Origin: Polyangiaceae bacterium | GTDB lineage: Bacteria > Myxococcota_A > Polyangia > Polyangiales > Polyangiaceae | NCBI GenBank assembly: GCA_029941785.1 | Contig: JAPYTK010000002.1 | Location: 1 to 64,000 of the forward strand | Length of the DNA stretch: 64,000 bases | Direction: 5' to 3' | Part shown: positions 16,557 to 26,592 of the stretch, in pieces | How the letters are laid out: each line of letters begins with the position of its first letter | How positions within the stretch are numbered: position 1 is the first letter of the stretch | Translations under genes and position numbers: made by a program | The notes under the pieces: generated by a model | Told to the model about the DNA's origin: nothing | Database searches by the model: none | What the model saw: only the letters and a program-made list of their open reading frames with translations

Positions 16557-17930
16557 ATGTCGCGTCAAGAAGAGGAAGCCTCCGATAGCGTCGGGACGCT
16601 GCTTGCGCCAAGCCCCTCGCCGCCGGCTACGGCTACGGCTACACTGCACGACACTCCGGGCAGCCGCGTCGACGCGGTGCTCGACTACCTCGCCTTTGTC
16701 GCAAAATCACGTGCCCTCAGTGTCCTGCTCGATGAGGCGCCGAAGAAGATTGCGGGCTGCATCCAGGCCGACGTCGCCTCTCTGTATTTGCTCGAGGGCA
16801 ACGGGCGGAGTTTGGTCATGCGCGGTAACGTCGGCTTTCCGAAACGTGCGCGCGGCACCGTACGGCTCGAAGTCGGCGAGGGGATCACGGGTTTGGCCGT
16901 CGAGCTCGCTTACCCAATATCCGTCGCCTGGGCCCCGGGCCATGCCCACTACCGCGACTTTCCCGAACTACACGAAGACCGTTTCCCCTCCTTCTTGGCG
17001 GTCCCCATCGTCGGACAAGGGGGGGCGCTGGGCTGCGTCGTCGTTCAGCGAGAGGCTCACCTCCCCTTCACCGAAGCGGACGTGAGCTTGCTCGCCGCGC
17101 TGACCGCGCCGATTTCCTCTGGCTTGCGCATGGCCCGGCTGCTCGACGACTTGCGAGAAAAACCGACGAAGCGCACCGGATCGGGAACCCGAAAAGTCAC
17201 CTTGCCCGCCACGCCGATCGTCCCTGGACGCGCGCTCGGCGCTGTCGCCGCCTTGCGTCGACCCGCGAAACACGCACCGGCGACCAACAGCACGATGGCC
17301 AAGGAAATGCTCGCGGCCGCCTTCGAAACCGTCGACCAAGCGGTCAAGGAACTCAGCGGCCGCGCGGAAGGCCGAGAACAGTCAGAGGAGACGGCGTTCT
17401 TGAGCAGCTACGCCCTGATGCTCGCCGACCAGAATTTGAGGCGCCGCGCCTTCACGCAAATTGAGGAAGGCTCCAGTATTTCCGACGCGTTGAGCGACCT
17501 CGCGCGCGAGTCTTCGCGAGCCGCATCGCGCACCGGCGATCGCTTCATGATCGACCGGGCCCGCGACATGGAGCAACTGTGCGACGCCTTGCTGATGATC
17601 GCCTCGCCGGACTCGCGCGCCGTCCTGCCTTCGAAAGCCATCGTCGTCGCCGACACCCTGAGCATCTATGACGTTCTCATCTCTGCACGTGCTCAACCGG
17701 TTGGCTTCGCACTCACTGAGCACGGCACGCGCCCGCGCATCCGCGCCTTGCTCGAACTCATCGGGGTACCCGCGATCGTCGACGTCGTCGGTGCCTTCCG
17801 ATGGATCGGGCCGGGCGATATCGCCTTGCTCGATGCCGACCACGGATTTTTGATCGTCAACCCAAGTCGCGCCGAAGTCGCTGCCTACCGCCAGGAGCGA
17901 AAACGCCGCCTGTCGCCTGCCAAATCATGA
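16557..17930 (+). CDS. GAF domain - truncated PtsP/Enzyme I-like protein lacking the PEP barrel
   Basis: A 457-residue protein. The N-terminal GAF domain (about 50-195) is followed by a helical region like the Enzyme I/PtsP N-terminal domain (about 255-350). A swivelling phosphohistidine-type domain ends in GVPAIVDVV...GDIALLDADHGFLIVNPS. The C-terminal PEP-binding TIM barrel of PtsP is missing, and the position expected for the phospho-His (11 residues before the P of GVPAIV) is Arg394, so phosphotransfer is unlikely. It probably acts as a sensor or scaffold. It begins 13 bases after the LuxC-like gene and so may be part of that operon. Confidence 0.7.
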   Translation: MSRQEEEASDSVGTLLAPSPSPPATATATLHDTPGSRVDAVLDYLAFVAKSRALSVLLDEAPKKIAGCIQADVASLYLLEGNGRSLVMRGNVGFPKRARGTVRLEVGEGITGLAVELAYPISVAWAPGHAHYRDFPELHEDRFPSFLAVPIVGQGGALGCVVVQREAHLPFTEADVSLLAALTAPISSGLRMARLLDDLREKPTKRTGSGTRKVTLPATPIVPGRALGAVAALRRPAKHAPATNSTMAKEMLAAAFETVDQAVKELSGRAEGREQSEETAFLSSYALMLADQNLRRRAFTQIEEGSSISDALSDLARESSRAASRTGDRFMIDRARDMEQLCDALLMIASPDSRAVLPSKAIVVADTLSIYDVLISARAQPVGFALTEHGTRPRIRALLELIGVPAIVDVVGAFRWIGPGDIALLDADHGFLIVNPSRAEVAAYRQERKRRLSPAKS

Positions 17931-17934
17931 CCCA

Positions 17935-18477
17935 TTAGCTCGACGGGACGAACATCTCGCGACGGTAGTAGCGAAGTTCCTCGATCGATTCCCGAATGTC
18001 GTCGAGCGCGCGGTGGGTCTCCGCTTTGGCCGGGGGCGCGAACCGGTCAGGGTACCACCTTCGCACGAGCTCTTTGATCGAAGACACATCGATGGTCCGG
18101 TAGTGCAAGAACTCGCTCAACCGCGGCATATAACGCTCGATGAATTGTCGGTCCTTCCAGATCGAGTTACCGCACAGCGGGGCCTTGTTCGGCTCGCAAT
18201 AATCCTTCAAGAAAGCGAGAGTCTCGCTCTCCGCCTCCTCGAGCTCGATGGTGCTCTGACGGATTCTGTCGATCAGACCGCTCCGCGTATGCATCTTGGT
18301 CACGAAGGCATCCATCGATTGCAACGCCGACTCCGGTTGATGAATCACTCTCTCGGGACCCTCGGCGAGGATCCCCAGGTCGGAATTAGTCACGATCGTC
18401 GCGATTTCAACGACCACGCAGGTCTCTGGGTTCAGCCCGGTCATTTCCAGATCGATCCATACGAGATTCGCCGACAT
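17935..18477 (-). CDS. orn: Oligoribonuclease (DEDDh exonuclease)
   Basis: A 180-residue Orn degrading 2- to 5-nt RNAs and pGpG, the product of c-di-GMP breakdown. The Exo motifs are intact: VWIDLEMTGLNPE, then KMHTRSGL and HRALDDIRESIEELRYYR at the C-terminus. Length and start match the family. It lies convergent with the GAF/PtsP-like gene, 4 bases between stops. Confidence 0.96.
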   Translation of the reverse strand: MSANLVWIDLEMTGLNPETCVVVEIATIVTNSDLGILAEGPERVIHQPESALQSMDAFVTKMHTRSGLIDRIRQSTIELEEAESETLAFLKDYCEPNKAPLCGNSIWKDRQFIERYMPRLSEFLHYRTIDVSSIKELVRRWYPDRFAPPAKAETHRALDDIRESIEELRYYRREMFVPSS

Positions 18478-18648
18478 ATCGGGTCGATAGCATCGCCGCG
18501 GTGGAACCCAAAGCCCCCAGTCGGACGAGAGAATGTCGTTTTTGGCTTCATGCCCTCTGCCGCGGGCGGTAAAGAGTCATGCGACGACCAACAGGAGGCC
18601 AACAGGACCCCCCAACGAGGCCTGTAGGCAGAGATTGAGGAGATGCGA

Positions 18649-19080
18649 ATGCAGCAGAAGACCCGAAAAGCAGCGGCGATGTGGGTGGGCATCGGCTTGC
18701 TGAGCATATGTGCGCTTGGCGGTTGCCATGGAAAGATCGCGCAGTGCAATGTACTGATCGAAGTGATCAACTCCGAGGGGAAGAATATCCCCAAAATGTC
18801 GACAAAAAATCTGGAGTCCTATGTAAAGGCCGCAAAATCATTAGAGAAGGCGGCAAAGCGCACGGCCGGCGTCGAGCTGAAGGACAGCAAACTGGTCGAG
18901 TTTCGCGATGAGTACAAAGAGATGCTCGGCGATCTGGTGAAGGCCGCACGCAACGTGCCGGTCGCGCGCGAGAGCAACGATCCGGTAAAGATCAAGAAGG
19001 CGGACGAAAAGATGGACTCCTTCAAGAACCGCGAGACCGACTATCTTGAGCGTTTGAACGCCTATTGTAGCGGCGGATGA
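18649..19080 (+). CDS. Small predicted lipoprotein of unknown function
   Basis: A 143-residue protein with signal peptide and lipobox (CALGGC). The mature part is charged and probably helical (KSLEKAAKRTAGVELKD...). ATG 18649 is chosen because GAGGAG sits six bases upstream; the in-frame ATG at 18643 touches that site directly. A C-terminal Cys and an early Cys could pair. No known family recognised. Confidence 0.72.
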   Translation: MQQKTRKAAAMWVGIGLLSICALGGCHGKIAQCNVLIEVINSEGKNIPKMSTKNLESYVKAAKSLEKAAKRTAGVELKDSKLVEFRDEYKEMLGDLVKAARNVPVARESNDPVKIKKADEKMDSFKNRETDYLERLNAYCSGG

Positions 19081-19125
19081 CCTTGTGACTTTTCGGTGTC
19101 GCCCGAGCGCGCTACACCGAGGGTC

Positions 19126-20354
<1,229 letters not shown>

Positions 20355-20358
<4 letters not shown>

Positions 20359-21152
20359 GCGACATCCCGCTCGCCACCTCTTGGTTCAAGCGCATCGGTT
20401 CTCTGCGGGATCCTGCCTTGCGCCGGACCTTCGCCCAAAACGAACTGTATGGCGCGGACGCAAGCGCGGTCGCCGAAGCCCTCGACGTGGTTTGCCACCG
20501 CGTCGATCGGCGCCGACCCGGTGGTCGGGAGACCTTGACGGCTTTCGCGCCGACCCTCACCAACCTCGATCACATCGACCGAGTGGAAGCTGTTCGCAGC
20601 GCGGCCATCGAGGAGGAACGGCAGGCCTCGGCTCGCTTGCTGCGCTGCAGCACGCGTCAGGGCCACACGACAAACGACAGGCTCCAGCAAAGCCTCGAAG
20701 GGGCGATCGAGCGCGATGGTCGGCCGTTGAGTCTCGGAGAGAGACGCGCCCTCGCCCGGCAGCCTTCACGCTCAACCCTGCGCAAACTCCTACGGGATCC
20801 CCACCCCATGGTCGCCCATCTCGTGCTGACCAATCCGCGCGTCACCGAAGAGGACATTCTCGTCATGGCCTGTCGCCGCCCGGCCATCACCTCCATCCTG
20901 CACGAGGTCGCGCAACAGTGGTTTCATAATGCGCGCGTCCGTATGGCGCTCGTTTTCAATCCCGGATCGCCGGCGGCCATCAGTGTGCCGCTTCTCGGTC
21001 TGCTCGTGCGGCATGAACTCGCTCAGATCGTCAACGCCATGGATATTCCGCCCATCGTGCGAGACACCGCCCGGCAGCTGTATGCCTTGCGGCCCCCGCT
21101 CGACACAGACGAGGTGGCCGACGAGCCCGTTTCGGAGCGGCCCGAAAGTTAG
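20355..21152 (+). CDS. Helical-repeat (HEAT/LRV-like) conserved protein
   Basis: A 265-residue protein with no signal peptide. Its C-terminal half has repeats such as [19 protein letters not shown] and [15 protein letters not shown], which resemble leucine-rich-variant or HEAT helical repeats. GTG 20355 overlaps the thiolase TGA. The stop overlaps that of the convergent thioesterase gene by 4 bases. Function unknown; the repeats suggest protein binding. Confidence 0.68.
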
Positions 21153-21568
21153 GCGCTCTCCGGCCGCTGAAAGACCTCCGCCACGTCGGCTGGAAGTCGC
21201 CGCAGACGAAGTTCGTCGTTCACGCATGCGAGCACCGTTTCCGCTTCGCAGATCGCATCGTCACCACGGGTGATCCGATACACGAAACGCACCGAAGCAC
21301 GAGAGAGCTGAGCCATCACCGTTTCGATGCGTAGGCGGTCGTCGAACTGAGCCGCTTTCTTGAAGTCCAGCTTCGCGCGCACCACCGGCAGGTGCACCCC
21401 GTGCGCAACCCAGCTCTCGTAGGAAACGCCGCGCTTGTGAAGCCAATCCACACGAGCCGCTTCGCAGTAGATGAGATAGTTCGCGTGATGCACGATCCCC
21501 ATCAAGTCGGTTTCGCAGAACCGCACCTGAAGCTCATGATGGGACGTGAGGGCGGAAGGATCAGCCAT
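21149..21568 (-). CDS. YbgC/4HBT-type acyl-CoA thioesterase
   Basis: A 139-residue hot-dog fold enzyme. RFCETDLMGIVHHANYLIYCE is the classic 4-hydroxybenzoyl-CoA/YbgC active-site segment, with Asp and the HHANY helix. It hydrolyses acyl-CoA thioesters in the cytoplasm; substrate chain length is unknown. It lies next to the membrane protein gene on the same strand (6-base gap). Confidence 0.85.
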   Translation of the reverse strand: MADPSALTSHHELQVRFCETDLMGIVHHANYLIYCEAARVDWLHKRGVSYESWVAHGVHLPVVRAKLDFKKAAQFDDRLRIETVMAQLSRASVRFVYRITRGDDAICEAETVLACVNDELRLRRLPADVAEVFQRPESA

Positions 21569-21574
21569 CGGGAG

Positions 21575-23518
21575 CTAATACCGCAAGAGATCGCGCAGTT
21601 CGACCCCTCGACTCGATTTCCGCACTCGAGCGGTAGCGAGTCGAACCCTCGCCCCGATAAGAAACGCGTCATGAGGGGTCAGTTGCTCGATGCCATCGAG
21701 CAGCTTGTCGGCGGCTCGGAACATGCCGAACAGGCTCAGCGCAGCGGTGTGTTCCTTGAGCGTCTTGACCACGATCCTCACGCTCGAGTCATCTCGGCTG
21801 AGCGCGTCGTGCAGCCCACTGAGCACGCGATTGTCCGCGCTCGTGAAAATGTGGCCGGCCGAAGACAGTCGATCCGACCGGCCGAGTCTCGCGGGCACGT
21901 AGCGAAGCCAAGGTCCTTCCACTTTCAGGTGCCCCACCAAGTCCTTGCTCCACGTTTCGTCCAATTCGACGAGGAGCGGACGCTGATCGGCCAGCGCCGA
22001 TAGACCAAACTCGCTCGCCTTGCCGGTCAATGCATAGTCCCGCAGCAGTTTTGACACCGAAGGCTCGGCAGGGACGAGATTGGCCGTCACTCGGCCGTGA
22101 TTCAACAAGGGAACCGGAATCACGAGAATGTCAGGGCGCTCCCCCGCCAATGCTTGAGCCGACCACAGCCGCCATGCCAGGGCAGGGGAGTGAACGAGGA
22201 CGGCAGCCCGATCGGGAAGTACACGCAAGGCGTCATCCGTCCAGGCGCGCGCCGCATGATGCTGACTGCGATCCGCAGCGAAACCCGCCTCTTCACACGC
22301 CACAGCGGCCACCGACAAGTGAAAGACGACCACCATCGATGCCGCGGAGCGGGCCATCGGAACTTGTAGGTGCCAAAGGAAGTGCACGATGGCGCCGATC
22401 CCCAATGCGCCAGCCACGGCAAACATCGCAAGCGATAAGCAACGCAAGGCCACGAGCGGATCGGCGGTCAAGCCGCTCGCCCCGGCCAAGGGATAGATGA
22501 GGTCGATGAGCGCCAACGTCACCACCGGAGCCACCCAAACGCGGAGACGCTCTCGCATGAGTCCAAAGGCCAAGCCAAAAGCGGCGATCCCGAGAGACAC
22601 GAGCCCGATTTCGTCGAACCAAGCGTGAAGGGCGAGCTTTCGGGTCGCTGTCACGGCAAGGCTTCCGAGATCTGCTCTCGACAAGGCACGGCCCACATCC
22701 CCCCAGTTTCCAGGCGCCAGGGGGCGCAACCATATGGGTGCCAATAGCAGGGCAGCCGCGACAGTCGCCATGCCCGCGAGAGGCCACCGCAAAGCACGTG
22801 GGGGCGGCCGAATCGCGGTCATACTGGCCACCGTCACCACGGCAAGCAGGGCGACGCCCGCCGGCAGGCTCTCGGCCATGGTCGCCCCGACGAGCGCCCC
22901 GATCGCCAACCAACGACGGGTGGCCAGTGGGGTCATGGCAGCCTGATGAGGGTCACTCACTTCCAGCGTGAGCCATGTCCCAGCGAGAACCAGTGCCACA
23001 GCCACGAGCGCGCCGCCGCCCACCGTCGCCTCGAGTTGCCAACTAGGACTCAGCGAGGGGATCAATGCGGCAATTCCGCTGAGAGCAGGCGCGAGGCGGC
23101 GCGGAGTGCGCGCTTGCTCCAACACGCGTCGGGTCAGCCGAAACAAGCACCAGGTGGCGACGCCCAGCGCTCCGACCGAGACCAATGCCGCCCGAAACTG
23201 CAGTGAACCAAGCGGCAACAGGCCAAAACACTGCGTAAGCGCAGTCGTCACCGCGCCCCCAAAGTCGATCACGACGAGGTGAAGGTCCCTCACAGCCGCC
23301 ATGTCGCCACGCCATTGCGGGCCGGCCGAGGTTCTCCACAGACCGATGGTTACGGCCAGAAACACGACGAGGATCTCGATGAGGTTATCGAGTCTACTGC
23401 GCAGGCGCGGCGCACTCACTCCTGGGAAATGCCACGCGACGCTGTCTGGTGACAAGTTTTCGCCAAGAAAAGCGGGTGGTTGCGCGGGCGAAATCAGGCC
23501 CTTGCCCCGGTCCTTCAA
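21575..23518 (-). CDS. DUF2723/TMEM260-like multi-pass membrane protein
   Basis: A 647-residue protein with about 11-12 predicted hydrophobic helices (residues about 45-440) followed by a soluble C-terminal domain. The early LPLGSLQFRAALVSVGALGV and the later region listing D-rich segments (ERPDILVIPVPLLNHGRV) resemble the DUF2723 family of GT-C-like glycosyltransferases. The substrate is unknown, and similarity is by eye only. It is probably co-transcribed with the downstream thioesterase gene. Confidence 0.65.
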   Translation of the reverse strand: MKDRGKGLISPAQPPAFLGENLSPDSVAWHFPGVSAPRLRSRLDNLIEILVVFLAVTIGLWRTSAGPQWRGDMAAVRDLHLVVIDFGGAVTTALTQCFGLLPLGSLQFRAALVSVGALGVATWCLFRLTRRVLEQARTPRRLAPALSGIAALIPSLSPSWQLEATVGGGALVAVALVLAGTWLTLEVSDPHQAAMTPLATRRWLAIGALVGATMAESLPAGVALLAVVTVASMTAIRPPPRALRWPLAGMATVAAALLLAPIWLRPLAPGNWGDVGRALSRADLGSLAVTATRKLALHAWFDEIGLVSLGIAAFGLAFGLMRERLRVWVAPVVTLALIDLIYPLAGASGLTADPLVALRCLSLAMFAVAGALGIGAIVHFLWHLQVPMARSAASMVVVFHLSVAAVACEEAGFAADRSQHHAARAWTDDALRVLPDRAAVLVHSPALAWRLWSAQALAGERPDILVIPVPLLNHGRVTANLVPAEPSVSKLLRDYALTGKASEFGLSALADQRPLLVELDETWSKDLVGHLKVEGPWLRYVPARLGRSDRLSSAGHIFTSADNRVLSGLHDALSRDDSSVRIVVKTLKEHTAALSLFGMFRAADKLLDGIEQLTPHDAFLIGARVRLATARVRKSSRGVELRDLLRY

Positions 23519-23540
23519 CCATCAGTAGACTGGTCGAGAC

Positions 23541-25277
23541 ATGGTGGGCGAGCGCAACAAGAACGTCGGCGACACCGTCATCGACTCGGACGATATCGAA
23601 CTATCGACCGAGATCGAATCGGTCGGCGTGGACACCGATGAGCCCGACCTACCCAATGATCGCGTGTACTTGATCGTGGATTACGGTGCCCGGCGTGACG
23701 TCGTCGACGTCCCGAGCGAAGGCTGCATCGTGATAGGCCGGGGTGAAAATACCGACATCGTAGTGGCCGAAACCAAGGTCTCCCGGGAACACGCCACCAT
23801 ACAGCGACGGGGCCTCTTCTTGATTTTGCGTGATCTCAACAGCACGAACGGAACGCGCCTCAACGGCAGCACGCTGCGCAACGACGAGCGACGCCTGGCG
23901 AGCGGCGACCACATTCGCGTCGGCAGCGCAGAGCTCACCGTTGCGGCAGCCGCCGGCTCATCGATGGCCGCGCGCGCGACATTGGGCCGACTCGACGTCG
24001 AGCTCAATAAGCTCGAACGAGCGACGCTGGTGCGGATCGGCCTGCCCCCAAAACTCAACGCGGGAGCCCTGGAGATGATGGCCAACGCCTTGAATACAGT
24101 GGGATTCGTCGAAGAGCGGGGCGAGGAAGGTCAGTACGCCGCCCTGCTCGATACAAGCGATCCGCAAACCGCGGCGGCACTAACGAAGCGACTCGAAAAA
24201 CTCATCGAGGGGATCGACATTGGCATCGCTCGGTTCCCCGACGACGGATCGACGGTCAACGACCTGTGGAGAGCCGCCGCGAGCAACCAAGACGACGATC
24301 TGGACGACGCACCGAAGAGCGGTGTCGCTGTGGCCGATCCAGCGATGGTCAAGGTCTTTCGGGTAGCACGACGCGTCGCGAAGACCGACACGACGGTCTT
24401 GGTGCTCGGTGAGACAGGCTCCGGAAAGGAAGTCTTGGCCGAGTACATTCACAACTGCAGCTTACGCGCGGGCAAACCGTACATCCGGCTCAATTGTGCC
24501 TCCTTGCCGGAGAGCCTCTTGGTCAGCGAACTGTTCGGTCATGAACGGGGAGCCTTTACGGGCGCGGAACGAAGCAAAGCGGGTTACTTCGAGGCGGCGA
24601 ATGGCGGCACCCTGCTGCTCGACGAAATTGGAGAATTGAGCGCCAGTGCCCAAGTCAAACTACTGCGCGTGCTCGAGAACCGAACCGTCATGCGCCTCGG
24701 CGCAACCGAAGAGATCCCCGTCGATGCACGGGTCATCTGCGCGACGCACCGCACGCTCGAGGAGGAAGTCAAGGCAGGCCGTTTCCGCGAGGATCTGTAT
24801 TACCGCATGTGCACCTTCACGCTGACCTTGCCCCCGCTGCGCGAGCGCCCGGCAGAAATCGGCCTCTTGAGCGAGTTGTTCCTGCGAAAACTCAGCGCAC
24901 GCATGGACCGATCGGCACCGACCCTGAGTGACGAGGCGAGTGCCCAACTCACATCCCACCACTGGCCCGGCAACGTACGCGAACTGCGCAACGCCATCGA
25001 GCACGCTTTCGTCATGTGCGACGACGGGAAAATTCTTCTCGAACACCTCCCGCCCACCATCCGCCAGTCGGCCGGCTCAGGCCGGACCGACGCGATGGCC
25101 GCCGACTCCGCTGGTGGAGTGCGAGACAAGCTCGCCCAAATCGAGCGGGCCAGCATCGTCAAGGCCCTCGCCGACCAAGGCGGCAACCAAACCCGCGCCG
25201 CAAAACAACTCGGAATGTCCCGCCGCGCGCTGATTTACAAGATGGGCAAGTACGATATCAAGCGCAGCCGAAGCTGA
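23541..25277 (+). CDS. FHA-domain sigma54-dependent transcriptional activator
   Basis: A 578-residue enhancer-binding protein. An FHA domain (about 55-135, [25 protein letters not shown]) is followed by a middle region resembling a decayed cyclase-type domain ([14 protein letters not shown]). An AAA+ sigma54-interaction domain has Walker A GETGSGKE, an intact GAFTGA loop and Walker [12 protein letters not shown] Fis-type HTH ([20 protein letters not shown]) ends the protein. The FHA domain should read phosphothreonine signals, plausibly from the convergent kinase next door (19-base gap). Confidence 0.93.
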   Translation: MVGERNKNVGDTVIDSDDIELSTEIESVGVDTDEPDLPNDRVYLIVDYGARRDVVDVPSEGCIVIGRGENTDIVVAETKVSREHATIQRRGLFLILRDLNSTNGTRLNGSTLRNDERRLASGDHIRVGSAELTVAAAAGSSMAARATLGRLDVELNKLERATLVRIGLPPKLNAGALEMMANALNTVGFVEERGEEGQYAALLDTSDPQTAAALTKRLEKLIEGIDIGIARFPDDGSTVNDLWRAAASNQDDDLDDAPKSGVAVADPAMVKVFRVARRVAKTDTTVLVLGETGSGKEVLAEYIHNCSLRAGKPYIRLNCASLPESLLVSELFGHERGAFTGAERSKAGYFEAANGGTLLLDEIGELSASAQVKLLRVLENRTVMRLGATEEIPVDARVICATHRTLEEEVKAGRFREDLYYRMCTFTLTLPPLRERPAEIGLLSELFLRKLSARMDRSAPTLSDEASAQLTSHHWPGNVRELRNAIEHAFVMCDDGKILLEHLPPTIRQSAGSGRTDAMAADSAGGVRDKLAQIERASIVKALADQGGNQTRAAKQLGMSRRALIYKMGKYDIKRSRS

Positions 25278-25295
25278 TCGAACCTCGCCCCGCGC

Positions 25296-26495
25296 CTAGC
25301 GCAAGAGCAGGTAGACGACGCACGCCACCAAAATCAGCGCGAGGGATCGCCACACACCGAGGGCACGACGCAATCCGTCCCGCCGCTTCTTTTCGGCGCC
25401 CGCCAACCGCAGCGCCTCGGTGAGACTTCCCCCCGGAGCTTCCGTCGGTGCGTTGGGATCGTCGCTCGCCTTCGGTGCCACGGTCCGCGCCCCTGCAGCC
25501 ATCGCTTCTCGACGGCTCTGCAGTTGTTCGGCGCGTCGCTCAAACTGCTCAAGCTGCGTGGCCCGCTCGGCGAGGGGCTTCGCCGCCCGCTGCAAGACCC
25601 ACTCACCGATGCGCCGGGAGCTCGCCACCGCGAGGCAATCCTCGATCGCCATCGCAAACTCGCGGGCGCTCTCGTATCGGGCATGGGGCTCCCGGCTCAA
25701 CCCCTTCATCACCACCGCATCGAGCTGCGCCACGAGCCCGTCCGCCCGCGTGCTTGGCGGATCGATCTTCCCTTCGACAACCTGAGGAATGATATCGACC
25801 TGTCGCCCATTGGGGCCCGCTTCAAACAAGCGCTCGCCGGTCAGCATCTCCCAAAACACCACCGCCGCCGCATACAGATCGCCTCGCTGAGTCGCCTCCT
25901 CCCCCATGAGCACCTCGGGAGGCATGTACCCGAACTTCCCTTTCAGCTGGCCTGCCCGTGTCACTTGGTCCCGGCCTTTGCCCTGCGCGATTCCGAAATC
26001 GAGTAGTCGCGGAAGGCCATCCACGCCCACGATCACGTTTTCCGGTGACACGTCCCGGTGCACGATGCTGAGCCACTTTCCATCGCCACCGCGCGCCAGA
26101 TGCGCTGCGTTGAGACCCTCGAGCACGCCGCAGATCACACCGGCCGCCATTTTCGCTTCGACCTTGCCGCCGTTCGAGCCGAACACGAGCTGCGCGAGCG
26201 ATTGCCCGACCACGTGTTCCATGACGAGAAACATCTCGCTCCCTTCGCGCACGATATCGAGGGTAGCCACCACGTTTGGGTGCCCAATTCGTGACGCCAG
26301 CCGGGCCTCCTCTCGCAAGACGGACTCGTGCTCTGGGGAGCCAACGAGATCGTCCTGGAGTCGCTTGATGGCCACGATTCGCCCAAAACCGCCATCGGCG
26401 GACACGCGCCCCAAGTGAACGGTGGCCATCCCACCACTTGCGATAGGGTCGCCAAGCGCGTACCTACCGCCAAGTATGTCTTCGGGTACTGTCAT
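25296..26495 (-). CDS. Membrane-anchored Ser/Thr protein kinase
   Basis: A 399-residue Hanks-type kinase: Gly-loop GDPIASGGMATVHLGR, VAIKRL, catalytic loop VHRDVSPENVIV (Ser in place of the usual Lys after Asp, a common bacterial variant), DFGIAQG, and PPE in the activation segment. The C-terminus has one transmembrane helix (SLALILVACVVYLLLR) with almost no residues beyond it, so the kinase faces the cytoplasm with no sensor outside. It is convergent with the FHA activator gene and may phosphorylate it (inference). Confidence 0.92.
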   Translation of the reverse strand: MTVPEDILGGRYALGDPIASGGMATVHLGRVSADGGFGRIVAIKRLQDDLVGSPEHESVLREEARLASRIGHPNVVATLDIVREGSEMFLVMEHVVGQSLAQLVFGSNGGKVEAKMAAGVICGVLEGLNAAHLARGGDGKWLSIVHRDVSPENVIVGVDGLPRLLDFGIAQGKGRDQVTRAGQLKGKFGYMPPEVLMGEEATQRGDLYAAAVVFWEMLTGERLFEAGPNGRQVDIIPQVVEGKIDPPSTRADGLVAQLDAVVMKGLSREPHARYESAREFAMAIEDCLAVASSRRIGEWVLQRAAKPLAERATQLEQFERRAEQLQSRREAMAAGARTVAPKASDDPNAPTEAPGGSLTEALRLAGAEKKRRDGLRRALGVWRSLALILVACVVYLLLR

Positions 26496-26592
26496 CTCGC
26501 GTATTTCACGAAGCCTACAACATCGGCAGGCTCTGCGTTAGAGTGCGGCGCGTTCCTGCCACGATGGCGGACCAGAGGAAAGGAAGGCCGGT

